Below, in pieces: positions 33,516 through 42,839 of a stretch of DNA of 64,000 nt. The stretch is taken from positions 2,408,501-2,472,500 of the forward strand of contig CP012816.1 in NCBI GenBank assembly GCA_001936135.1. The letters are read 5' to 3'. The notes under the pieces were generated by a model. The model was not told the DNA's origin. It did no database searches and worked only from the letters and a program-made list of their open reading frames with translations. Each line of letters opens with the position of its first letter. Positions within the stretch are counted from its first letter, which is position 1. Position numbers and translations under genes: made by a program. Origin of the DNA: Saccharomycopsis fibuligera x Saccharomycopsis cf. fibuligera. Its lineage: Eukaryota > Ascomycota > Saccharomycetes > Ascoideales > Saccharomycopsidaceae.

Positions 33516-34691
33516 ATGGTTATATTAGCCACTGATGCACACAAATACAAGGATGAGCTGTACGAAACATTAGTAGCTAGATTCAAAGACGACCCTCAAA
33601 GCCGCTATCACAAAATAATAACGGATTATTACATCAAAGAATACATCCTGAAGAATCGAAAACGAGGATTGTACAATTGCAATCACTGCAAGTCAAGCTA
33701 TCAAAACATATACGATTTGGCTTTGCATTTTGATTTTTATAATGTTACGAGGTCGTTTTATTGCTCTTATAAAGGATGTCCCTATACCGTTCTTGGTTTC
33801 GCCTCCTCGAATGAGTGCAACCGTCACTTAAACTCTGTTCATGGGGACAAGAGCCATGTTTGTCCTGATTGTACGCAAGCGTTCAGTCGTATTGACCAGC
33901 TAAATGCCCACATTGCTCGAACTCACAAAAATCCTCATAGCCGATTTAATAAGAAATTATCCAAGCAAAAAAGTATGAGTTCTGTTAATGGCATATCACC
34001 CATTGTTGGCAGTAATTCTAAGGATTCTGGAAACATATTGTTTTGCCAAAGTCCAGTCACATTGGATAGAAGCCGCTCAGTAAACTCTTCTCAACATTGC
34101 CAGCCTGAGGTGCCTATCAAAAGTGGCAATAATAACAGTATAAGCAGCAACTCTACTAACTCTACAAGCTCTACCAGCGGCAGCACGAGCAGCTTCCCTG
34201 GTACCAACCGCACAAAAAGCTCTTCCATTCCATCACCGTATCATCCGCCTCCTCTTCCTCTCACTCTTCCTTTACCATATTCTGCTACAGGTCAAAAACC
34301 GCAGCCACGCATAGCTGCCCAACCATCTTTTTTTCCTGCCTCTTCTACGAACTCTACAATGGCAAGCTTGTCTATTCTGGGACCACCACAACCGCAACTG
34401 CAGCCGCAGCCGCAGCCGCAGCCGCAGCCAATCCAACGGTTGCATACACCTCTATCAGTGGGGGAATCAAAAACTCATACGTTTGGCTTGGACAGTACTC
34501 AAAATTATTATTCACAGCGACCGTATGGTCCAATGCAGTTTTCCCAGCCATTTCAACAGAAACGGCAAAGCTTTCATGGAAATGCAAGTCTTGGCAATAA
34601 TAATAGCAGTGACGCAAGCGACGGCGACCATGAAAACAAAGAGCTGAAAGGTAAAACAAGCAAGCTCAAAATTAACTATTTGATAAATTAA
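33516..34691 (+). CDS. C2H2 zinc-finger protein, probable transcription factor
   Basis: 391 aa. Three zinc-finger-like units lie in residues about 50-145: CNHCKSSYQNIYDLALHFDF (atypical spacing), CSYKGCPYTVLGFA..CNRHLNSVH, and a canonical CPDCTQAFSRIDQLNAHIARTH. They are preceded by a basic helix-like segment (YIKEYILKNRKR) and followed by a long Ser/Asn/Pro-rich tail with a Pro-Gln repeat near residues 290-306, typical of an activation region. The ATG at 33516 is the first in frame. The very long upstream region resembles those of developmental regulators in Candida species. I do not recognise the orthologue; a DNA-binding regulator is inferred from the fingers. Several in-frame CTG codons would be Ser in this clade. 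Confidence 0.72.
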   Translation: MVILATDAHKYKDELYETLVARFKDDPQSRYHKIITDYYIKEYILKNRKRGLYNCNHCKSSYQNIYDLALHFDFYNVTRSFYCSYKGCPYTVLGFASSNECNRHLNSVHGDKSHVCPDCTQAFSRIDQLNAHIARTHKNPHSRFNKKLSKQKSMSSVNGISPIVGSNSKDSGNILFCQSPVTLDRSRSVNSSQHCQPEVPIKSGNNNSISSNSTNSTSSTSGSTSSFPGTNRTKSSSIPSPYHPPPLPLTLPLPYSATGQKPQPRIAAQPSFFPASSTNSTMASLSILGPPQPQLQPQPQPQPQPIQRLHTPLSVGESKTHTFGLDSTQNYYSQRPYGPMQFSQPFQQKRQSFHGNASLGNNNSSDASDGDHENKELKGKTSKLKINYLIN

Positions 34692-35845
34692 GGCCCAATT
34701 ACTATTATTTTTTGTCTGAATAAAGCAAGGCCATGTTTTAGTAGAGTACGCCTACCTTAATAAAATCTTGGATTATGGAATATTGCATAAGCTTACACTG
34801 CTTATTGTATTATATTTTATTATACTAGTACTAAATTATGTTTATTTACTACACTTTCAGTTCGAACATCCAATACTCTTTATTTTAAAGTGCTAAGGAT
34901 TGTTTTTAATGGCGCAATAAAGTACTCTTCTTTTTTTTTTTACTACTTTAAAGAAAAAAATTTTTTGACTTCGCTGCGCACTTGTTTCACTTTTTTCCTC
35001 TGCCTTCCAACCCGTTCCGGGTCGGGTTTCCTTTCTATTGCTTTTTTAGAAATCACATACTCTTTCTCAACTTCTGGATTAAGTCTTCTGAGTTTACTTC
35101 ATATTGATTGGACATTGAGCGTTAGCTCCTAAACTAGTTTTTTCTTGATAAACTTCATTTCTGGTATTTTTAGTCTGAATTTTCGTTTTGAAAACCAAGT
35201 TATTTTCCTATTTATTGATTGCTTTTTCTTACGTTTTTTCTCTCTTGCTCTATGTTTTTTTGCTTATTTTTTCATTTTTTGTTTACTTGTTTTGTTTGAC
35301 TGGTTTCTTTTATCTTAGTACCAATTGATTGCGGAATACTAATGATACACTGAAATACTTAGTATTGTTTTTTTGATGTGGTCAGGAGTTTATTCTTCGC
35401 TGTTGGCTATTTTGGATTATATACAATGATAGTAATTTTCTTATCAATTGTTGTTTTATATATTAGTTATGAATAATGAGTGATGAATTATGAGTATTTG
35501 AAAATTAAAGGTTATTGTAGAAACAGAACAAATTTTCTTGGAATAATCAATTACAAAACCAATATTTGTTGTGTAACTTTATTGACTTGTGATGTATTAT
35601 TTCTGCAGATGTATTTCTTTTTAAGCAAGACATCGTTACCTGGGAATTACTCAAGTGTTACTTTTGTTGCATTGACTTGTTATTCATCACAATTCAATAT
35701 TTTCATAAAACACATTTATGTAAATATGTTTAATCTATCTACAACCAAATACTTATTTTTTATTTTTAATAAAATAGCAAATTTCACAATATTAGTGTAT
35801 ACCAGTGACATATAATTTTTGAAATGTTAATTGTAGAATACTCTT

Positions 35846-35877
<32 letters not shown>

Positions 35878-36167
35878 ATTCAAATTTCTACACTGCCGGA
35901 ACATAAATGTACATACCAAAAATGGCAAGATTACATATTCCAAAAAACGTGGAAAACATAAACACTCCTTTTTTTTGTTGCTTTTCTTTGTTTTTATTTA
36001 AAAAAAATTTTTTTTTATTTTTTTTTTCTTTTTTCAGATTTGAAAATAAGGGTGCAACAAATTTATTTGTTGTTGTGCTTCTGGAATCATTCAAAAATAG
36101 CCCTATTAAAAAAGTGTTATCGAATTGGCCTTACTAGAAAAAGCCCTGATAGAGAAAACCCTAGAAT

Positions 36168-36206
<39 letters not shown>

Positions 36207-37402
36207 AAGGGATCTTTTTAAGTAATAAGGAAACTCACATCTACATAGATTTAAATACATCTAGGTGTGTGTTGTTTGGGGTGCCTGTTTTTGTGAGGTA
36301 CCTGAACTTATTACCGCTTTAAATGTCCCTTTCACATTTGCAGGGGTCAACAATTTGAAAGGGGCATGCATTTTGAACGGCCTCTAGTTGGACTGATGTC
36401 CAATTTTTTGCATTTTGCATTTTGCTATTTTCATCCCCGACGTATGCAAATTACCGCAGCGTGGAGTTGCCGCAACTAAATGGGAGAAGGCAAAAACTTA
36501 AATACAGATGTCAACAGCAAGTGCTATAGTCTGAATATTAGTATTATATTAAAAATTAAACTCAGAGAAATAGCAAGCATCAGCAGACAAAAAAAAATTA
36601 TATTGCATAATAGCTATGCCCATGCATGTGTGATAAACTATCCAGAAACATAGTTATGAGAGCGTCCGCATTTCTTTGCACTTTCCCATATCAACAATAC
36701 GCCAACATATATTAACCGTTATGTTTTTATTTTTTATTTTTTTTTTTTTTTTTTTTTTTAATTTGTCTTTACTCGACTTGATAAATGTCAAAGTTTAAGC
36801 AAGCTTGCTATGTAAAGAAACTATGAGGCGGCAACATAATAATTCTTGACCTACGCCCACGTTTGAGCAGGCGGCAAAAATCTGGCTGTATCTGGCTAAA
36901 TCGAGCTAAATCGAGCTACAATGTACAAACTATAAACAAGCATAATATTTTACTAATTTATTTGGTAAAAATATTATAATTAGCATGATTAAACTTTAGT
37001 GAAAACTAAAGCTGCATTCCCGAGATTAATTATACATGACAAGAACAACATATGTTGTATAGTACTTAGGAATTCCAACAACTTAAAGTTATTTCGTATT
37101 CTCTGTTTTTCTTGAGGTTAACATATCTACTGCTTTAATAAACTTATATTTCGGGCTTAGTATATAACCGTAAAGCTTACACCTACAATACACAATAGGA
37201 TGTGATAAAACCTTTGAGGAAAACTTAATCAGTCAATCAGTATGAACATAGACTGAAAAGAACAGCACTATGGTGTATGCTTGGGATACTCATGTACGTA
37301 AAATTACATTCGGGTCTGTACTTGTATATAAATCAGTATTTTTCTCATTATTTAAATTATTGCATTATAAAATTGTTATAAGACTCGTATCACCATGTTT
37401 CT
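34692..37402. other. convergent spacer after the zinc-finger gene
   Basis: 2.7 kb between the zinc-finger gene (+) and the Ca3427-like gene (-). It is T-rich with homopolymers at 35851-35877, a T30A9 tract at 36170-36208 and a T run near 36735. A 111-codon AT-rich reading at 35480-35815 starts with GTG and has no recognisable domain. Nothing else is supported. Confidence 0.45.
36170..36208. repeat. T30A9 homopolymer junction
   Basis: A 30-nt T run joined directly to nine A. The same T(n)A9 layout occurs at 18180-18207 and 20078-20100. Confidence 0.85.
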
Positions 37403-38317
37403 TTAAGCCACAAACTTCTTCAATCTTTGCTCAATTACCTCATCAGAATCACTTTCATTAAGCACACCTGCAGTGCGCAAGACTTTGAAAGTTTTGTTGA
37501 CAACCTTATCAGAATCAACGGCCTTTACATCCTTCGCAAATTTTACAGTTTTGATCCATTCTCTGGCATCTTCTTCAGAATAGTCCAAGTTGCTGTAAAT
37601 GTACTCAATTGCCTCTTCTTGGTGCTCGTTGAAGTACTTAATACCTTTTTCGATACAGTTCAAAAAGCCAGTAATTTCTTTACCATGCTCAGCGACCAAT
37701 TGGCTACGAGCAGTTATAACCCAACTTGGCCATGGAGTATATATTTCTCCTATTTTTTTGATCTCTTTATTATCATAGTATCTTTTGGAAGTAAAATGTT
37801 CCCACATGAATGCATCTGAATTTTTAGTAGCATCACCTTCCACACCTTTCAAATTAACTGAGTCTCTTAAGTTTTTGAAAGTGGAACAGATTGGATAGTC
37901 TTGAAAAAACGGCTTGGAAAAATTTTTTTCAAGCGCTAAGACAAATGACATAACATAGGAGCCACTGCCGATTCTGCTAACTCCGATTTTCTTACCATTA
38001 AGTTGTTCAACTTCAGTGATATCATCTCTATTGTACCCGGTGCTAACGGACCAGCACAATGGAGAGTCCACGTAAGTTCCAACAATATTGTAAGACTCGT
38101 TACCATTAGCAATACCTCTAATGAATGCCTCAGTTAAACCAATAGCAATATCGATAGAGCCGTCACCTAAGGACTGGATCAAATGACCGGAACCAGCCAA
38201 GTATGGGATCAACTCAATCTCTAAACCTTCAGATTGGTAATATTTGTGCTGTTGGGAAAACTGAATTGGGGTAGAGAAATGCTCCGGAACAAAGCCGACT
38301 TTCAATTTTAATGGCAT
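37403..38317 (-). CDS. Ca3427-type protein with periplasmic-binding-protein (THI5/NMT1-like) fold
   Basis: 304 aa, ATG at 38317. Resembles the Candida albicans Ca3427 family, whose fold is that of bacterial substrate-binding proteins of the SsuA/TauA/THI5 group. Seen: KLKVGFVPEHFSTPIQF at the N-terminus, YYQSEGLEIELIPYLAGSGH, LGDGSIDIAIGLTEAFIRG (the G-D-x-D-I-A-I pattern of the ligand-binding lobe), GKKIGVSRIGSGSYVMSF starting lobe 2, and WPSWVITARSQLVAEHGKEI. No signal peptide, so it is expected in the cytosol. THI5 enzymes make the HMP-P pyrimidine of thiamine, but I see no equivalent of their active-site Cys-rich motif, so that activity is not claimed. Ligand unknown. Confidence 0.75.
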   Translation of the reverse strand: MPLKLKVGFVPEHFSTPIQFSQQHKYYQSEGLEIELIPYLAGSGHLIQSLGDGSIDIAIGLTEAFIRGIANGNESYNIVGTYVDSPLCWSVSTGYNRDDITEVEQLNGKKIGVSRIGSGSYVMSFVLALEKNFSKPFFQDYPICSTFKNLRDSVNLKGVEGDATKNSDAFMWEHFTSKRYYDNKEIKKIGEIYTPWPSWVITARSQLVAEHGKEITGFLNCIEKGIKYFNEHQEEAIEYIYSNLDYSEEDAREWIKTVKFAKDVKAVDSDKVVNKTFKVLRTAGVLNESDSDEVIEQRLKKFVA

Positions 38318-40415
38318 TATGATAGAAGTAAAGTACTAAAAATTTGGTTTGTAATTGCGTTGAAGTCTTTTAACTGAAATCTAGTTTTGCAGATTCTCCA
38401 TCGATAACCGTAGAACGCAAATTATATTGCGTTGTCATCGCAGGCCTTTTGATCTTGCAGCCTTCGAGTCGATGAAAATTGAATGCGGGCAGACTTTAAA
38501 ATACTTTGCGCACGCGAGTGAAGAAAAATCATTTATAATGTATGATATTCAATAACTTGTACTATTCATTTGTTCCAAATCTTAGACGAGACTAAACAGT
38601 TTTTATTACAAATGCTAATTAATTTCTATGAGCTGATAACTCTTGTTGACTCGTTTTTACTTTTTTTTCAGATGTGAGATCAATTGATTATATATAATCG
38701 ATAGAAAACATAATCTTACAAAGATCTATGTAGTGTGGTTGATGGGTGGGTTAAGCGATGAAATATTAACTAAATACAACTAACTGGAGAAATTACCATC
38801 ACTTCTGGTTAAATTGTCAATTTTAAGATGTGCCATAGTAAAACAATAAATAATGCTTCCTAAAAGAGAGGACTACAACGGTGTTCTTTTAAGGGGCAAC
38901 ACAATAGACCAAGTTTCTATAGATTCTTTAATGGATGACATGATGGAGAGAACAAGGTGATGAATTTGCATGCTTATGTTACACCATATAGTACAAATCA
39001 TTTATATCATATAGGGAAAACTCAATAAGCGAAAACCCTGTTATTTTAATTTGTGAAATTTTGTACCCTCCTCGAATTTGAAATACAAAGAAGGGTCCTG
39101 CTTATAATAATAATTATTATTATTATTATTATTATTATTGTTGTTGTTGTTGTTGTTAATTAAGTGGAAAAAGTTTTATTTCAGTATCATCCTGCACTCC
39201 CTAAGATTGTGATATTATCTAATTCATAGAGATACAGTAAACAGGACTATGTAAAAATACAGTATGCATTTATTTGCAAAAGAATAATGCTGAAAAAATG
39301 GTATTTGAAGGGTTAGAATTTAACTTTCTGATCGTCTTTTTTTCTCTCTCGAAAATTTTAACAAGACGAGACACTTTTGCCTTTAAATCTCAAAGAATGT
39401 ACGTTGACGTATCACTCTGAAGACTGTAAAGTTAAACGTAAGGCAGGGCTACTAAAAAATTCAAAAATATCAACAAACAAGGAAAAAACCCCGAAAGCAA
39501 CTTCACAATGTTCATATGAAGCCGTAGTGAGAGAGGCAAAGTTTCAAAAGGCTTACTGTTACACAAACAGAAACATATATTGTTTCCGATAATGAAAACA
39601 TTTACAAATGAAAATCAGAAACGTCTTGTGACATTTTTATTTATATTAAGAGATAAAAAGGAACCCGGACAGCGACTAGATCCAGCTGCTCTTGACAGAA
39701 CTTTGAGATATGACTACCGTAAAAATAAAAAGTAAAAAGTAACCACAAAGACATTTTTTTTTTTTTTTTTTTTTTTGTATCTGTGCCGATCCATGCATGC
39801 ATGTTGGTACATAACACTCAGCCGCACCATAAAAGTCTTTCAGAGTATTCTAAATGATCTCTCCAGTAGTTTCTGTCTACGGAACTAACGTCTATACTTA
39901 CATTTTTCAATATAATATTTTATATTTTTGTGTTTATTTTATACAATAGACATATTTTTGTCACGGATAAGTGTAGAAAAAACTATATAAGTGAGTGTAG
40001 ACGCTTTTAGGGCATTGCAAGATTTAATTAATCTATGCTTTAAAATGAACGTAGTTCATGTGAGTTGGTTCGATATCTATCGTACTTGCAAAAGTAGCAA
40101 CTTATCTAAGCCTAATCTTTATATGTGAGCTAATTGAGAGAAATAAAATAAACCTGATGAGAAAAGAATAAAAAAAAACAAAAAAAAAAAAAAAAAAAAA
40201 AAAGAATACAAAAGATTAATTATTTTCCTAATTATGTTGAAAGAGCAGTCTAGGTTTACATGAAATGACAAGAAATTGAAAGCTTGTATAATATTATGTC
40301 ATAATATGCACTATATGATATATTGATGATTGAGCTTTTCAAAATAACAGGCTTTTTATAGTTCGAAAAAAGATAAATAAAATGTGCTTTCTTTTTTTAC
40401 AGTAACTCGTACAAT
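38318..40415. other. spacer between the Ca3427-like gene and ECM3-like gene
   Basis: 2.1 kb; both genes are on the minus strand. It contains a trinucleotide array (39104-39157), a T run near 39757-39777 and an A run near 40181-40203. A 71-codon reading at 39377-39592 begins with TTG and is not credited. Confidence 0.45.
39104..39157. repeat. ATT/TTG trinucleotide microsatellite
   Basis: An ATT array merges into a TTG array, about 54 bp in all. It is intergenic and likely length-variable. Confidence 0.9.
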
Positions 40416-42359
40416 CTAAGACACATTCAACTGCTTCTCAACAACATAAGTAACTACAAACGGCAAGCTTACTGCTAGTAAAACATATTCCATCAACAAA
40501 TACACAGACAAACAGTCCATTTGCGTAGTATCTTCAGCATCAGGATCTGTACAAGAAGCAGTGAAATAAAATTGAGTGGTAGCAGAAGGCAAAGAGTAAG
40601 TGACCACAATAACAAAAAAAATCATATCATCATCCAACCAATTCATTTGTCTCAATTTCGAGGCCCATGCAACACCAACAATAGGAACAACACAAAGTTT
40701 CAAAACAACTAATGTAGCGGCGCTAATTAAAAATTTTTTGTTCAAGCTTCCAAAACTAAGCCTTGAAATAGTGGTTCCTAACATTAGCAAACCTAAGGGA
40801 ACTGATGCTTGACCAATATATGCAGTATAATCCATTATGAAACTGAGTGGTGGTAATTTGTCGGGTGCGTTTTTCATATCTGATACACGATCAGTTTTCA
40901 CGAATAATGCTTTAAGCCAAGGAATTAAAGCGACAGCAAGACCTATTAATGCAGACATAGAGCATGGACGAAGGAAATTTTGTAAAAGGAAAATGAGCCA
41001 GTTCAAATGATATTTATCGACGAATTTAATAGATTTACCTGCATCTTTCATATCTTTTCCAGTTTGAGCTCCAATTTCTGTGGTTGCAAGTTTTGTCAAA
41101 GTATTCAATCTATTTAATGCTGGTTCATTGTTGATTCGGCTGTATTCAGCAATAACGTTTCTAACATTCTGTGATGGTAACGATCGAAGCTCCAAGTTTC
41201 TTGAATTTGTGACCCTCAACGTGTTAGCAGTATGCAATGAATCATCATTAGAAAGATAAGTGAAAGCAGAGTTGACTGGAGACAATATATTGGCGTTATT
41301 GTTATGATTTATTGCAGATTTTCCATAACTGTGATAGGACTTGCTGCTACTAGCTCTTCTACTGCGTTTTTGCAAAGTTGAATTTGATGGTCTTCTTTGA
41401 CGAGATGAGCTTTTTGAGTACATACTTGCTGGTTGTTGTAGCTCATTACTATTAAGCCCCTTAACCCGATTTGGCTCTTCCAAATCCTCAACTGATGAAG
41501 ACAAACTTGTCACTGCTGACACGGCCGCCTCGGAGTCAGCATCATAAGCGACAGTAGGAGCATTTTGTTGGTTATCACTGATATTATTCACGTTATTTTT
41601 CTCTGTTTCTTGTCGGTCAGCAGTAATTTTAGGTTTCTGTTGCTGCTGCTGCTGTTGCTGCTGTTGCTGCTGCTGCTGTTGTTGCTGCTGTTGCTGCTGT
41701 TGCTGCTGCTGTTGAATGACATCCTCTTTATTATTATTTTTGTTAGGCTCATCGCTTGAACTATCCTCTTTAAATAAACCTTTCTCCAGATTTAATGCAA
41801 ATCCAGCTGCTGCTTTTTGATCTTCAAGATCAGCTTTGATTTTTTTTTCTCTGTTGAAGTCATACTCTATTAATCTGAATCCACCACAATTAAACAAGGT
41901 GATTAGAAAAGTAACAAGGAAAATACAAACGTAAGCAATACCTTTATTACCTTCGGTTTCGTTGAACACTAATCCAGTGTCCAAAGTCTGGATATAAGCA
42001 ATCGGAAGATCAGAAATGTTAGGGAAAGTCCCGCCGCAAATTGCCCCACCATACCACTTTCTAGGCACCGGAGTAATGGCGATAGTGATAATAGCACACA
42101 CCGCCCCTACGGCATATAGTACTCCTGCACTTAAAAATATCACGCCAATTGCCTTCAAATCGGAGATTGCAATGCTGGAGACGATTTTATTGAATGATAA
42201 ACAAGGCAACACTACCATCACGATCATGTCCGAGATATTTCTGGTAACATCAACCGTGAGGACGTTGAGTTTAGCTAGGAGAAAGCCGGTGCCCATGATC
42301 AAGTAAATCTTGAAGATTGGCTTAACGGCAGAGTAAATAACCGAGCCAATGTAAGCCAT
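40416..42359 (-). CDS. ECM3: auxin-efflux-carrier (AEC) family transporter, Ecm3-like
   Basis: 647 aa, ATG at 42359. Polytopic membrane protein of the AEC family, with five hydrophobic helices in residues about 1-165 and five more in the C-terminal 190, separated by a long cytosolic loop. Family motifs seen: SAVKPIFKIYLIMGTGFLLAK, ISDMIVMVVLPCLSFNKI, GGTFPNISDLPIAYIQ (the Asn-Pro-type crossover) and YIGQASVPLGLLMLGTTISRL. The loop contains a run of about 26 Gln (41637-41714 on the plus strand) and a Ser/Arg-rich stretch. S. cerevisiae Ecm3 and its relatives are of this class; the transported substrate is not known to me. Shares a 480-bp divergent promoter with the gene at 42840. Confidence 0.8.
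   Translation of the reverse strand: MAYIGSVIYSAVKPIFKIYLIMGTGFLLAKLNVLTVDVTRNISDMIVMVVLPCLSFNKIVSSIAISDLKAIGVIFLSAGVLYAVGAVCAIITIAITPVPRKWYGGAICGGTFPNISDLPIAYIQTLDTGLVFNETEGNKGIAYVCIFLVTFLITLFNCGGFRLIEYDFNREKKIKADLEDQKAAAGFALNLEKGLFKEDSSSDEPNKNNNKEDVIQQQQQQQQQQQQQQQQQQQQQQQQQQKPKITADRQETEKNNVNNISDNQQNAPTVAYDADSEAAVSAVTSLSSSVEDLEEPNRVKGLNSNELQQPASMYSKSSSRQRRPSNSTLQKRSRRASSSKSYHSYGKSAINHNNNANILSPVNSAFTYLSNDDSLHTANTLRVTNSRNLELRSLPSQNVRNVIAEYSRINNEPALNRLNTLTKLATTEIGAQTGKDMKDAGKSIKFVDKYHLNWLIFLLQNFLRPCSMSALIGLAVALIPWLKALFVKTDRVSDMKNAPDKLPPLSFIMDYTAYIGQASVPLGLLMLGTTISRLSFGSLNKKFLISAATLVVLKLCVVPIVGVAWASKLRQMNWLDDDMIFFVIVVTYSLPSATTQFYFTASCTDPDAEDTTQMDCLSVYLLMEYVLLAVSLPFVVTYVVEKQLNVS
41637..41714. 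repeat. polyQ-encoding CAG/CAA microsatellite inside the ECM3-like gene
   Basis: 26 consecutive Gln codons, mixed CAG and CAA, on the coding (minus) strand, in the predicted cytosolic loop. Confidence 0.9.
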
Positions 42360-42839
42360 GGTTCGTATATTTTTTGATGGGTATTCAAAGAAGAGAAATA
42401 ATGACGAGCGAAAAGAGAAAGAGAAAAAGCTGTAGAAGAGAAAGCTATATCTTGAGAAACAGTTTGCTTATCGCCTACGGAGTCTTTTTTTTCATCATGA
42501 TCATCACACTGGACGCATAATAATGCATCACAACGCGCAGCAGCGCGCCTGGCATCCCGCTTCTCCAGAAAACTGAAAAATAATATTTTTATGGATCCGA
42601 CTGGGCGGGTCATTGAGTAGAGCAACCCGTGTGCCCAAATAGGAAGGATAAACAAAGTGTCTGAGACAGGACACAAGCCAGAGCCAGCCATGGGTGAATA
42701 GAGTGATGCCAGGTCTTTATAAGACGTGACCGCGCCCTTGATCTTCCCAACCTCATAAGAGGCTGTATGAGAACCTCATGTTAAGTGTTGTTTTGCTTCA
42801 TTGTTTTTCTATATTTCAAATTAAAGACAATACATCAGG
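42360..42839. promoter_or_regulatory. divergent promoter region
   Basis: 480 bp between the start codons of the ECM3-like gene (-) and the orphan membrane-protein gene (+). No specific factor site is identified with confidence. Confidence 0.5.
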
